A program made the translations under genes and the position numbers. Source: Doris montereyensis (taxonomy: Eukaryota; Mollusca; Gastropoda; Nudibranchia; Dorididae). Taken from it: 64,000 bases of DNA. The stretch lies in assembly GCA_037039925.1 (NCBI GenBank), contig JAXRKP010000406.1:129501-193500 (forward strand). Reading direction: 5' to 3'. This document shows positions 1-25,494 of this stretch, piece after piece. The first letter of the stretch is position 1; each line of letters opens with the position of its first letter. The notes beneath the pieces are model-generated. The model had not been told where the DNA came from. It did not search any database and saw nothing but the letters and a program-made list of their open reading frames with translations.

Positions 1-1430
1 TGATCTTGTACATTTCTTCTTGGTCTGAATCCACTCTGATGCTCTTCCAATCTGAGTATCCTGGCATATACTTTTCCTGGAACACTGATGATATCCTCTA
101 GTTTGAGCATTCCATAGTTGATCCTTTCTTATATATTAATTGCTACTGTTCCCTTTTTCCAGTCGTCTGGCATTTGTTTTGACTTTCATCTTTTCCTTAG
201 TATCCTGGTTTCTAATCAATTCTCGACAAATTTGATCTGCTCCTGTGGCTTTTCCTAATTTCACTTTTCTTATAGCTGTTTTAGATTTCTTCCATTGAAA
301 TATACATCTTCAGCTGTCTCCTCTGAATTACTTGTTACTCTTACTAATTGATCTTTACTCCTTGTTTCATACGTTCTGGGGGATTATGTAATTGGTGAAA
401 ATGCTTTCTCCATGTTTCCATGATTTCGCTGTCTTCTTTCATTATTTCTCCTTTGGCATTCTTAATTTGTCGTATTGGGTATGCTTTGGTCTTTCTTGCT
501 CTTGCTTCCCATTGCCCCTCGAGAACAGCTTTTGATTTCCTTGTTTTTCTTGAAGTCTTTGTCAAACTCTTCTCATTGTTCCTGTTTTGCTTTCCTAACT
601 TCCTCTTTGGCATAGTTCTTTTATTCACGTAATCTATCTTATCCTCTGTCTCTTTGTTTCATAGTATTTCTTCCAGGTTTTGATCATATTCTCATTCCAC
701 CATGCTGTTCTTTTCCTTCGGTTTTCCCTCCACAGACCTCTTCAGTACAACTGAGGAGTGTTTGACGCTTTTCTTCATTGTGTGCTATCATTCAGATCCA
801 TCTGTCTTTCACTGATAAATTTTTTTATCCTAGATTGGTATATCTGTTTTACTACTGATTTATTTAGTTTCTATTTTGAGTTTTGCTTTCTTCTCTTTCC
901 TTTTTCTGTTTGTTTTCTTCAGTCAGTAATCTCATTTTGGCAATCACTAAGTGATGATCACTAAATATTTCTGCTCACTCTGTTTACTCTTGATCCAATA
1001 TAGTGTGCTGCTTATTTGTATATCATGATTTTTCACGCTTGTCTTCATTCACTCTTGTATATTTTGGACATCTTCTATTTTCATGTTGCTTTGGTAAACA
1101 TCTATTCTTTCTCCATGTGGATCCTATTCTGACGTTTCTACATTGTTGCCTACTCTAGGATTTAAATCTTCTGTTCTGTTTGTGTTTAAGATTCTCCTTG
1201 TTTGGTATACGTTTGTTTGGTCCATGAGTTATTAATAATTTAATTTCTCGTTCTTTGGTTTAATATTTACCTTGGTGGGCTTATAAATTTCCAGTAGCTT
1301 TTCTCTTTATGCATAGAAGAACTACTTGCTCACCTCTTTGAATTTTCGAGGAGATTAAAATATGATTCTGTCCTACTTTCTATTCATTTCCTGTTTTGTT
1401 TCTTCAGTCGTCTTTATCTTTATTGCAATC
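1..1430 (-). mobile_element. Non-LTR retrotransposon fragment (LINE family A), endonuclease to RT, cut by window start
   Basis: Read on the minus strand, this stretch matches the two better copies of the same LINE at 9890-13230 and 39905-42320. The end near position 1430 corresponds to the AP-endonuclease region (an IAETK-like zone and a LLIxxGPN-like stretch). The piece at 344-628 holds the linker ahead of the reverse transcriptase. Positions 1-60 encode the RT stretch around the EHQSGFRP motif. It is full of stops, small deletions and frame changes, so it is a dead copy. The element continues beyond the left edge of the window. Confidence 0.8.
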
Positions 1431-1433
1431 TGT

Positions 1434-1645
1434 TAATTTGTCGTATTGGGTATGATCAGTTTGGTTTGGATAAACAGGGGATTGGTCTTTCTCTCCTCTG
1501 TTTGCTACTCTTGCATCCAAGCTTTGATTTCCTTGATAAAGGGGAGCTTCTTAAGTCTTTGTCCCAAGCTCTTATCATTGTTTTAAAGGTTTGCTTTCCT
1601 AACTAGGCCACCAGTCCTCTTTATCAAGATTCTTTTTATTCAAAG
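1434..1645 (-). repeat. Second, mosaic copy of a LINE family A segment
   Basis: This segment repeats, in the same orientation, what is seen at about 465-640 (the TTAATTTGTCGTATTGGGTA block, then a GCTTTGATTTCCTTG block, then GTCTTTGTC and GCTTTCCTAAC). Short extra pieces lie between the matching blocks, and some of them (a GGCCACCAGT word near 1607) belong to the minisatellite that follows. It looks like a LINE fragment interleaved with the neighbouring array. Confidence 0.6.
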
Positions 1646-4305
1646 GCAATCCATAGGCCACCAGTGACACCAAGTTAACATGTATTCTTAAATGTAATCC
1701 ATAGGCTACCTGTGGTCTTAGTTTTGACGTTCTAAATTAATGCATAGGCCACAAGTCTCACCAAGATCACATTTAATTTGTTTCCTACCATAGGCCACCT
1801 CTTCAGTATAACATGTGTTTTTTATCCATCTGCCCTTTTCCAGTGGTATCAAGATCCATGTTTATGATAAAGGTTTGACATCACGATAGATTGTATGCTT
1901 GAAGACAATCCACAGGCCACCAGTGGCAACCCATAGTTACCATCTCAAGATAACATTCAAGATGCATGTATGCTTAAAGGCAATCCATAGGCCACCTTCT
2001 TGGCACCAAGTCCCATGACAGCATGTATGCTTAAAGGCAATAATCCCATCAAGACAGTGGCAATCACAATAGCACGTAATGTTATAAGGCAAATATTTAA
2101 ACTCCGTCAATAATGGCATTAGCATGGATCATTAAACAGATAGTCACCATGACTGCATAGGCCACCAATGGTACTTCTTCAAGATAATGTATGTAAATCC
2201 ACCAGCTGTGTAGACGATGATAGGTCACCAGGGTATCAAAATAAAGCAATCCATAAATCCATAGAGCCTGGGAGAGACCACTGGTCGCATGGCATCAAGT
2301 AATCCGTAGGCCAAAGCAAGATAGCATGTATGCTTAAAGTTAAAGGCAATCCATAGGCCACCAGTGGCAGCAAGATAGCATAAAGGTAATCCATATGCCC
2401 TCTTTCATTAAACCAGTGGCATCAAATAGCATGTCCACCAGTTGCATCAAGATAGCACCTAAAAGGTAATCCATATGCCACCAAGTCATTATCTTAAAGG
2501 TAATCCATAGGCCCACCAATGGCATCAAGATAGCATTCTTAAAGTTAAAGGCAAAAAGCAAGATAAAGCAGGATCCACAAGCCACAAATCAAGATAAGAT
2601 GTTTAAATGTAATCCATAGGCCACCAGTTGCACCAAGATAAAATGTATGCTTAAATGTAATCCATAGGAAAGTGGCATCGATAGCATGTAAAAGCAACCA
2701 TAACCAGTGGCACCAGATAGCATGTATGCTTAAAGGTAAGCCATAGGCCACCAGTTGTACCAAGATAGCATTTATGCTTAAAGGCAATCCATAGGCCACC
2801 AGTGGTACCACGATAACGTTTAAGACAACCCATAGGCATGGCTCCACGATAAAAGGCAATCCATCGGCCACCAGTGGCACCACGATCATTATGCTTTTTC
2901 ACGAAGATAGCATGTATGCTTATAAAAGGCCACCAGTGGCACCACGAAAATCCTTGAAGGCAATCCATAGGCCACCAGCGGCACCAAGATAGCATGTATG
3001 CTTAAACACTTAAAGGCAATCCATAGCCCACCAGTAACACCCACGATAACGTTTTGCGAAGGCAATCCATATGCCACCAGTGGCACCAAGATATGTATGC
3101 TTAAAGCAATCTATAATCCACCAGTTACATCACATTAACACGTATGTTTAAAGGCAATCTATAAGCCACCAGTTACATCACATTACGTATGCTTGAATGC
3201 AATCCATATGCCACCAGTGGCACCAAGACATGCATGTATGCTTTAAAGGCAATCTATAAGCCACCAGTTACATCTAAACATTAACACGTATGTTTAAAGG
3301 CAATCTATAAGCCACCAGTTACATCCACATTACCGTTATTGAATGCAATCCATATGCCACCAGTGGCACCAAGATAACATATAGCTTAAATGCAATAAGC
3401 CACCAGTTGCATCACATCACATTATAAAGTAATCCATTATCCACTAGTGGCACCAAGATAACATGTATTCTTAAATGTAATTCATAGGCCACCGGTGGCA
3501 TATGTATTCTTAAATGTAATTCATAGGACAAGTGGCACCAAGATCACATGTATGCTTAAATGTAATCCATAGGCCACCAGTGGCACCAAGATAACATGTA
3601 TTCTTAAATGTAATCCATAGGCCACCAGTGGCACCAAGATAACATGTGCTTAAAGGTAATCCATAGGCCACCAGTGGTATCAAGATAACATTATGCTTAA
3701 AAGGCAATCCATAGGCCACCAGTGACACAGATAACATGTATTCTTAAATGTAATCCATAGGCCACCTGTGGCACAAGATAACATATATTCTTAAATGTAA
3801 TGCATAGGCCACAAGTGGCACCAAGATCACATGTATGCTTAAATGTAATGCATAGGCCACCAGTGGCACCAAGATAACATGTGCGTTTATTACCAGTGGT
3901 ATCAGATAACATGTATGCTTAAAGGCCACCATGGCCACCAGTGAGATATGTATGCATAACATGTATGCTTAAAGGCAATCCATAGGCCACCAGTTTAAAG
4001 GTTTAAATAATCCATAGGCCACCAGTGGTATCAAGATAACATGCTTAAATGCCACCAGTGACACCAAGATAAATGGCAATCCATAGCCACCTGTGACATC
4101 ATGCGAGTAGATCACATGTATGCTTGAAGACAATCCGTTTAAAAGGTAATCCATAGGCCACCAGTGGCACCAAGATAACATGTATGCTTAAAATCCATAG
4201 GCCACCAGTGGCACCAAGATAGCATGTATGCTTAAAGGCAATCCATAGGCCACGAGTGGCATCACAATAGCACGTATGCTTAAAGGCAATCCACCCGACA
4301 CCACC
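1600..4305. repeat. 48-bp minisatellite array
   Basis: A tandem array with a unit of about 48 bp built from the words AATCCATAGGCCACCAGTGG, CACCAAGATAACATGTATGC and TTAAAGG. Two adjacent well-kept units start at 3563 and 3611, exactly 48 bp apart. Units are imperfect: many are shortened, joined or have CCATAG/CTATAA variants, mainly at the left end and at 2200-2900. Because 48 is divisible by 3, minus-strand frames stay open over several units and read as 16-residue repeats (GATGGLWITFKHTCYL-like). These are not real proteins. Confidence 0.9.
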
Positions 4306-4545
4306 AGGTTGTTTGGGCATGTAAACAGAATGACTGAAAATGGAATAATGGGCTAAATCAGTAGACATGAATACCCCAAAATAAAAGACCAAAAGGTAGA
4401 CCTGGGAGAAAGTTGGATGAAAGTATAAAAAAGGCCTTTAAGCAAAGAAATTTAACTTTCATGGAAGGAAACGGAAATTGTCAGGACACGGCAGCCTAGA
4501 GAAAGGTCATTTCGGGTATGTAAACGACAAAGCAAAGCAGAACGA
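4303..4545 (+). mobile_element. LINE family A 3' end fragment, first of two in tandem
   Basis: Starts at a GTTTGGGCATGTAAACAGAATG word that matches the FGHVNRMN coding zone of the full copies (near 42066). It runs through the RPKGRP-like zone and the FTEGN-like zone to the C-terminal end, with internal deletions. It sits directly after the last minisatellite unit, in the opposite orientation to the LINE piece at the left end of the array. Confidence 0.7.
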
Positions 4546-4765
4546 ATGAAGACTAAGTCAGTATACAGTATTAAAACTCAAGGTAAAAGACCAAAAGGCA
4601 GACCCCTGAGAAAGTGGGAAGAAGATATACAAGAGGCATTAAAGCAAAGAAATTCAATTTTCACGGAAGGAAACAGAAAATGTCAGGACAGGGCAGTATG
4701 GAGAAAGATCATTTCGGGCATACACCGAAAGGTAGAATGGGAGCTGATAAAAAAGAAGAAAGAAA
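4546..4765 (+). mobile_element. LINE family A 3' end fragment, second of two in tandem
   Basis: Repeats the C-terminal coding end again: KSVYS, KRPKGRP, KWEEDIQEAL and FTEGNRKCQD are readable in one frame from 4546. It ends in GGGAGCTGATAAA, the same 3' end as the copy at 42317, and runs straight into an (ATT)n tract, as expected of an RTE-type LINE tail. Confidence 0.75.
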
Positions 4766-4816
4766 TTATTATTGTTATTATTATGATTATTATTATTATG
4801 ATTATGATTATTATTA

Positions 4817-4884
<68 letters not shown>

Positions 4885-4912
4885 GTTATTATTATTATAA
4901 TTATTATTAGTT
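4765..4912. repeat. (ATT)n microsatellite
   Basis: About 148 bp of ATT triplets with scattered GATT/GTT variants, attached to the LINE 3' end. Long isoleucine or tyrosine runs read from it are artefacts. Confidence 0.95.
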
Positions 4913-6299
4913 GAAATAAGAAAATCCGGACAATCTTGGAAGAAAAGACTGCGAACACATTGTGAACAGAACGATGGTCCGATTGAACATTATCCATGTT
5001 TGTTTGCTTAAGGACGCATGTTTTGACGTTGCCTATTGCTATTATTTAGGTAAGGTCGAATATGCACGTAGTTCAGTCAATAATTTACTAAGCAATGAAA
5101 TTTGGCTCACGTATCAAATATAATTGATTAATCGACGCATTTGCATACACAATTTCGTTTTCAAACATTGAACTGAATCGTGCTTGGAGTTACATCGTGT
5201 TAAAGTTTTGGGTGTATTTTTGTTGGTTTGCCTCATCCAATGCAATATAATAAGCTACACTATTTAAATGTATGCCTATACACGCAATAGGAGCAAAATC
5301 TACCCCCCCTGGTCCAGGTAGGTGAATCGACACCTAGTCCCATCGGAGACGGACAATAAAAAGGAGGTCCCGTTTGCAGATCACACACTCTGTGCATGTT
5401 AAAGATCCTTGGCTGTTTACACTATTACAGTACAGACAGGGCAAAGTAAAAAAATCCTACCATTTACTATCAAATACCCAGAGATTACCTTAGTTGGGGA
5501 TGTGGGTAAATAAAATCAAACTACTCACAATATATATCTAATTCGTTGTATTTCAACATACATACATAATATTACATTGTGTATAATAACGTGAAGATTA
5601 AAAAAATATAAAAAGAATAAGCTATGGCGGTACACAAACATGATAAAGTATGATAAACCTAAAAGCAACAACCGGCAAACCAATGAATTTTGTGGAGATT
5701 TCAGTTGACTTTGTGTTCTTTTGAATACATTCTTGAGAATTAAAGTTTAATCCTATTCATAAAAAACTACGTTGTGGCTTTAAATATTTGGGATATGAAC
5801 AGATATGCGAGCTGGGGCCTACGGGTAATACTACTTGTTTATATTTTAACTCTCTTAGTCTTATCCTAACGTAAATTATACTGTTCAATGTTGACCTTGG
5901 TGGCAATTTAATTGAGAATATAGCATTTTTTCAAGCTCTTTTGAAGGCATAAAAACGTGTTTACGACTTTTCAAAGAAAGAAAATAGAAATAGAACAAAT
6001 CGAGGCCGTTATAAAACACAGGTACGACATAATGATCACAGGACAGCATGCTAGATATAGGTCCCAGCCTGTGTATACTATCGACTGACGTTTGTGTAAC
6101 ATGTAGGTCAGGTTTGCCCAATCACCGATGAGAAACTGGTCATGTGATCCTTATGTAACGTTGACTATACACATTTTATATGAATAAGCTCCCTTGAACA
6201 TGTTAGAAAACAGAAGGCTGTGTGATTGCCTTGAGAGAGCGGCTAGTCGACACCAATTTATGTGATGCCGAAGCTAGAAACTTGATCATTTACTGAACA
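4913..6299. other. Upstream region of LONRF; no gene seen
   Basis: AT-rich DNA with no supported coding region. It holds one SINE body copy (5300-5420). The LONRF promoter and 5' UTR must lie toward its right end, but I see no clear TATA box or initiator to place the start site. Confidence 0.5.
5300..5420 (+). mobile_element. SINE family 1 body, headless copy
   Basis: From GGTCCAGGTAGGTGAATCGA through ACACCTAGTCCCATCGGAGA and AAGGAGGTCCCGTTTGCAGA to GTTAAAGATCCTTGGCTG. The same ordered blocks occur on the minus strand at 29980-30195 and 51848-52095, where a tRNA-like head precedes them. This copy lacks the head. Confidence 0.75.
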
Positions 6300-19099
<12,800 letters not shown>

Positions 19100-22000
19100 C
19101 TAGGACTTGAATTCCAGCAGCTATTAAGGCAGCCTTCTTTCACAGTTGTGACCTTGACTTTGATGCTCATCTTACTGGGTCCCCACTTTTTGGAAATCTT
19201 TCTTGTAGTGAGGGAAGCCTTCTGAGACTGAATGGATTCTCTCCTTTGAAAAAAAGCCTTGATTATAATACAAATTGAGTGTTTGTGTCTTAAAGTGTAT
19301 ACTGTTCTCATGTTTCATTGAGCAATTGGCGGTTGAGAGTTCTTGTTTCCACTGTCTGCCTAAAGAGAGAAAAAACAACACCTAACCCAACATTAAAATA
19401 CATTGCAATCTTAAACTTTAAACATTGATATGTTATCTGATGGTCCTTCTTATTTTTGATCTCACACTGTTGGTGCTTTGTACATTTTCTGAATGCTGAT
19501 CAGCATCATACTGCATAACGATGAAGATGGACCGTATACCATGCATGGTAATCTATCTGATGAAGAAAATATCTTATATTGCGTTTTCTCTTATAAGTTA
19601 AGCTCGCTCTGAAACACTTGAGAAGTAAGGAATTAATGTGGATTTCCAATTAAACCTATGAAAGAAAGAGCCGCATCCACTGAGATTGCACTCAATGACA
19701 TGTCGGCTACATCAAAGCCAAGAGAAACAACCCCTCCACCCCTCCCATTTCATTGTATTTATAAAATAATAACATCCAACGAGGAGGACTCGGCATGGGC
19801 AAAATCACGTATATTGAGGTCGTGTTGGGCGTTGAAGGCAGTGAAACAACAGCTCATTTTTTTCCATGGATCTTTTTTACAAGCAATAAGCAGCCAACAC
19901 GGTCAAGTCATTGACACTGCACTGTGTGCGCATGTGTGTTTGAGAGCGAGGTGGATGACTCGTTGACGGTCAGGCAAGGCTGTATTAGCGGGGGATTGGC
20001 TAGTAGGGAAAAGCGCTGGACCAATCAAAATGATTTTAGTGACTGGCTCAATCTTGTTGAGGCTTAGGGGCTAGGCTAATTATTCTCTCTGTCGTTTATT
20101 TTCATCTTTGCCGTGTTAGCGTCCACAGCTGTAAATTGTTTGTCCATAAGGCCCACCATTTCTTTTAGTTTTATCGTTTCATTCTAATTTGTTCGCTTCC
20201 ATTGTTCTAATAAATATGTGATCTTAGGTGACGAGTAGAAATAGAGACAGGCTTATTTTATTGCCAATCAGTTTTGTAGCAAAATCTTTAAATTTACTTT
20301 CAACATCCCTGATTTAGCATTTTAGTCGCTTGCAGGCATTTATTTGGTGGTGATTCTTGTGTCATGATTCCATTTCTTCTTGTCTAGTGCCATTGTATTG
20401 TTAAACTTGAAGCCTGCCTATGTGCCTGAATTGTTAGGCCATGCCTTGGGTCCCCTACCTGCCCACAGTATGTTTAGTGCCACACACTTACATATGAATG
20501 GCTCAAAAAACAACCAAGGGGTGATATTAAGGGCAAGGATAGAAATGTTACAGGTTAAAAATTGTAGAAAAAAATAAAAAGACTATTAATTCATATTTTT
20601 CTTATAATGGATTGAACTGTTTGTGCTTTCTATCAGATTGCACAAAAATTCATCGTAGAAAATGATTCCAAGGTCTTTAATGCTCTCTCCTGTCAATGTG
20701 TTCTCTTGACACTTGATGCTCCATATGATTTGTTGAAATACACATTGAAGGAAAATAGATATACATAGCTACCAAAAAATATGTATGAGGGTTAACTTTT
20801 TTTGCGTGTGTCGAAAACCAAGTTAAAGGCAAATACTCAGAGATATTTGGGTGATGTTGCAGAGGTGCCATTCTGAGTGCTCTAAATTAACGTCGTTCTT
20901 CACCAGAAAGAACAGCAATTGATGTACATTAAAAAAAATCATTTTCAACGCTGTTAATTGAAGCTGAATTATCAATGTTTTCTAGAAATAATATTACTGG
21001 CCGTCATGCAAGAAAGAAGTAGTTTGTATGGCTAGTCTTGTTTTTTTTGTGGGTTTGGCGGCTATGTACGTAATTACAAATCATTATCCCATGTTGAGTT
21101 ATTTTATCTGTAGAGCTTTGTCTGTTTCAAAAGATCCAAGGATACTGCTGGACCTCTTTGTTGACAAAAAGATCTAACCCATTAAATATTTCATGCTCTT
21201 TGTCATATGTGGGTGTGTTATTTAAACTTTGTGTAGAGGCAGCTATGATTTGTAGACTAATGTTTGTGTGCCCTTTTATATTTTACACTCAGCTTATGTG
21301 TTTTAAAAGAATAAATTTTGTTATTATTCGTATTGTCTTGTGCTGCTGTAAAAACAAAAACATCAAAATTTTGCTAGAAAACCAACAAAATAAAAGGGGT
21401 GGGGGATTAAAAATTGTGTACATATATAGAATCTAGTTTCATTGTGTAAAATTTTGATAAAAGCATCTAAGAGTTTGAAAAGGTAAAGAGAAAAAAGCTT
21501 TCTTGTAGGACCTTTTTTAAAATTATTTGTCCAATTCTTTTTTTATTGATTGTCTTTAAAAAAAACTGCATGACTGCATGTGTTACATTTGCAGCTCTGT
21601 CATAGTGGCATTACTTATTTGTATCCAGACTCCAGAATTTATTATCATTATCAACTCACTTTTGTATTTATTGATTTTGTTGTAAGAATGTAAATTAAGG
21701 ATCTGCACGTGCAGATGTTTGGGGAACTTATCTTCTTTGTTTTTAAATGCATCATTATTCTGTGTAGCTACTTGGAAGTTTAGCCTTGGCTTTATTTATT
21801 ATTTCTTAATTGTTGTGAAAACAATTCTTGATTCATATTTATTAAACTATGTAGGAACAGGTACCAAGTTCTTTGTTTAAAATGAGCTATTCACTCCTTA
21901 GAGCTGGTTGTACAAAACGGCTTGTCTTTCATTTTTATTGTGTTACTACTGTTACATGTAAAATGTGTCTTCTTGGATTGATAGTTCTCAGTGGTCTTCA

Positions 22001-23376
22001 TTTTTCCTATTTTTACAGTGGTTTGAGATTGAATAGTCAGATATGCTGAACGATGATATCCATATCTTGTCTCAATCCCTCACTAACTCCTTTACCTCAC
22101 CTTTTCATAGTCATATTTATGATCCACTGCCATTCCTATGCATCTTTTATCTTCCTAAATAACCTCTGTGAACTTTTTCATGTGATTTAAATTAAAATAC
22201 CTCTTTTGTAAAAACTAAAATAGAAAATTCTGTGTGAGTAGAGGCGGGGGAGTGTTATTGTCCAGTTTTGCTCTTTGTGGCATGCAAATATTGGGTGAGG
22301 ATGGACATTTATTATTTTCATATACATAGATGCATCATTGAGTGGGTGACCAAAGAAGAGCGAGAATAGAATGTTTATTGTGCTCAAAATTCTATGAAAA
22401 TCAACGAGAAATGGGAAGGAGAATGGCAACTCTGTGAAAGTGACAAGTGTGATGTATTACATATATTGCTATTTCTTAAGATTTTTTGTAGTGCAAAAGT
22501 TGATGTGAATGCTATACATGTAATTGAGAATGATTGATACCAATGATGAGAACAGTGACCTTGCTGAGTGTTGGTAATGGTATGTGGTCTCTTCCAAGGT
22601 AGTATGGTACAGGACTAAGCGAAAGAAAGATGAAAGTGCTATTTTTTATCTATACAATGTAATTGTAACCTTTTTATTTCATAAAATTTATTGAAGTTTC
22701 ACCTCAAAATACGATTAAAAGCCATGTTTTCCAACTTATGGGTTTAGTTTTTGTTCTCTTCATTGTGTGTTAGAAAAACAATACTGGTTTATTTATTATT
22801 TATATATTTACCTTTTTCTGGATTGTTGACAATGCATGTATTATAATTATAATGGATTGAGCAATGATGCATAGATCAGTGGAAGAGGTCGCCTGTCCTA
22901 CAATTTATGAGTTCATCCAAAAAGGGACTCATCACTGACCCCGTTCCAGTAGGCGCTTCGAAAATTTCATACACACGCCTATTCTTTCTTTGTTGTCAAG
23001 ATGAAAACCATCCTTTCATTATTTCGAAGATCGGACTAGCACATGCGAGTCTGTGGTCATATTGGCGATGGGCATTTGCACTGCTGTGCTCCCATACAGC
23101 AGTTGATCGATTTCTAATTCTCTTCCTACGAACGACGACACTTAAACAACGTTATATTCTTGATGCAAAGTCTCTTCGGTGAAAATGGAACTCGCTTGTG
23201 ATCAGACACCTCACATTACAACTACAAGGGAATTCAGAATGATTCTTAGTGATAGTAATTTGTAGTACGGTAGTAAAGCCCTTCAAAGGTATTGAAGTTG
23301 AAGTTCATCGAAATAATAATGCCAGAGTGTATTTCCATAGTAGGCCTAGGTTAGTGAAGTCATGTTTCGATAGTCC
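19100..23376 (+). other. LONRF 3' UTR and intergenic DNA
   Basis: After the stop codon there is no further supported gene. A candidate poly(A) signal AATAAA lies at 20209-20214; others occur further on, so the 3' UTR length is undecided. Short open frames here show no family features. The DNA is AT-rich and mostly unique-looking. Confidence 0.55.
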
Positions 23377-23594
23377 CAGACTTCGATAATCCGAACAGAT
23401 GAGCTGGGACGGGTTTTTTCTTCTTTATTTGTACACGGGAATTCCGGATCCGAACACCTAATTTTGGAACAAGCTACCACGATATGGAGAGTATGCTTCG
23501 ATAATACAAACACTCAATCTATCCGTTAACAACAGTCCATCAAAGCCACCCGATGCGACTTTGCTGTCGCCAGTTCAGCCATACCAGTTAGCAA

Positions 23595-23698
<104 letters not shown>

Positions 23699-23739
23699 TT
23701 TTCTTATTCATCTTCTTCTAGCGCGGTGTAAATTGTGTG

Positions 23740-23885
23740 TAAGAGAGAAATATGAAGCATAAGTATGAGAGAGAGACTTTCCCAAGTAACACAACCTCGG
23801 ACCTAGCTTTGTTAGGATTCGAACCCGGGATCTCATGATCCCCAGTCTCGCAGCCTTAAAACTCGGCCACCGACGCTACAGATAT
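23740..23885 (-). mobile_element. SINE family 2, best copy (tRNA-derived)
   Basis: On the minus strand: an A-box-like GTGGCCGAGTTTTAAGG, a perfect Pol III B box GGTTCGAATCC, then TAACAAAGCTAGGTCCGAGG and a CTTGGGAAAGTCTCTC tail. The head resembles a type II (Leu/Ser-like) tRNA. Confidence 0.75.
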
Positions 23886-24359
23886 TATATTATTGGATGA
23901 TGTTCAAACCAAAGAAGCTTCACTTTTTTAGTTCAAACCCCAAATGTTATACCAAGAGCAGAAAACCGCTAAAGTAATAGTACTCGCAGTGGTAGGCCTA
24001 GTAATGACACACGACTTTGAAAGAAAAATCAATATAATTAATATTATTCATGCAGTAGTAATAGACGGACGTGTTGTGTAGTTCTCATAAAAGCGTATGA
24101 CACGCAATCTTGGAAGAAAAATCAATATCATGAATATTATTCATTGTCGAGCCGTGGTTAGTAATTAGCTCCACGGTTAAGGGGGGGGGGGGGGCACTTG
24201 ACTTCCTGAAGTGATTTTTTTTGCTTTTGAGTTTAGGTTTTTGCTTTTAGTATGTACATGAGTAACTGTCAAATACAGTCATCCTATATCATTGAAAAGT
24301 TTGTAGCGTCCTTGGTTGCCATAGACGGACGTGTAGTGCAGTTCTCAGAAAAGCGCATT

Positions 24360-24365
<6 letters not shown>

Positions 24366-24428
<63 letters not shown>
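24366..24428. repeat. (GA)n then G-run
   Basis: About 55 bp of GA repeats followed by a run of G. A second G-run lies at 24181-24194. Confidence 0.95.
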
Positions 24429-24429
<1 letters not shown>

Positions 24430-24895
24430 AGTTCTGGCCAATGATGAACTACATCGTTGTATTCTGTCCCCATAAAATGCACTAGGCCTTCATTATTGTA
24501 AGTTCTGAGGGCTTTCGCTCACTTTCAGCCACTCATCGAGAGACCCTTTGATCAGTGATTCGATAATCCGGACAAATTGCATGGAACGGAGGTGTTCGGA
24601 TTATTGAGACGCGACTGTACACATCACATATATTTTATTGTCTCTCTCTATGTCCCCCTCCCGCAACACATACACACATGCACGTTTTTTTTTCTATTGT
24701 CGAAAAGCTAACAATACTATTCATTATTATTACAAATGTACCTTCTGAACAAGATTTGGCATATCAAAAGCTTCATCTCTCACTGACTCAGCAATAGATG
24801 GTGATAATATCCACGAACCATGGATGGTGCGAGGAAAAGAGTAGAAGAATGTTGATCCAGAGCAGAACGTCGGGCTCGATGAAATGGCTTAACTA

Positions 24896-24936
24896 TAATA
24901 ATAATATTTAAATAATAATAATAAAATAATAATAAT

Positions 24937-24991
<55 letters not shown>
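24896..24991. repeat. (AAT)n microsatellite
   Basis: ATA/AAT triplets with an imperfect left part. Confidence 0.95.
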
Positions 24992-25315
24992 TGTATTGTC
25001 TTCACTCTTGAAGCTGAAGTAATGTCTTTCGAAGCCAAAGAAATTTGAAAAGTGGAAATTTAATTCTACCAAGGTAAAATCCCATGTGTATTGAGTAATT
25101 TGAGTCAACACACCATCTCTCGGTGACTGGCTAAAAGCGGAAGAACATTTTTTTTAAAAAGGACCCCGCGACGATAATATCCTTTCAATTCAATTTAGCG
25201 CTGAAAACAACGCTTTTAATCATCCCCAAAGGACAATTATTTATATTATTTAAAGAAGGTAGTGTGTATCCAGTCGTGCAACCTAACACATACATTTTTC
25301 TTCTTCTCTCTCATT

Positions 25316-25348
25316 CTTTATTTCTCTCTTCTCTCTCTCTCTCTCTCT

Positions 25349-25400
<52 letters not shown>

Positions 25401-25412
25401 TGTTTTTATGTA

Positions 25413-25461
<49 letters not shown>

Positions 25462-25494
25462 TCTCAGTTCTCTCTCTCGAGAGAGAGAGAGAGT
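25316..25494. repeat. (CT)n tract ending in a CT/GA palindrome
   Basis: Mostly CT with short interruptions. At 25471-25493 it switches through TCGA into GA, forming a perfect hairpin-capable inverted repeat centred near 25478. Confidence 0.95.

Noticed and set aside
1600..4305. CRISPR-like array
   Set aside because: No unique spacers: the units are contiguous and imperfect throughout, and the genome is eukaryotic.
1937..4392. Many minus-strand open frames with repeating GATGGLWITFK-like peptides, possibly a repetitive secreted protein
   Set aside because: They follow directly from a 48-bp tandem unit (a multiple of three), they overlap in several frames, and they have no consistent start, splice site or conserved reading frame.
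4546..4997. Poly-Ile / poly-Tyr frames
   Set aside because: Translation of the (ATT)n tract joined to the LINE 3' end.
19658..19966. 102-codon plus-strand frame after LONRF
   Set aside because: In the probable 3' UTR, with no motif; the LONRF frame already ends with a clear stop at 19097-19099.
22907..23182. 91-codon plus-strand frame
   Set aside because: No family features or splice context; isolated in intergenic DNA.
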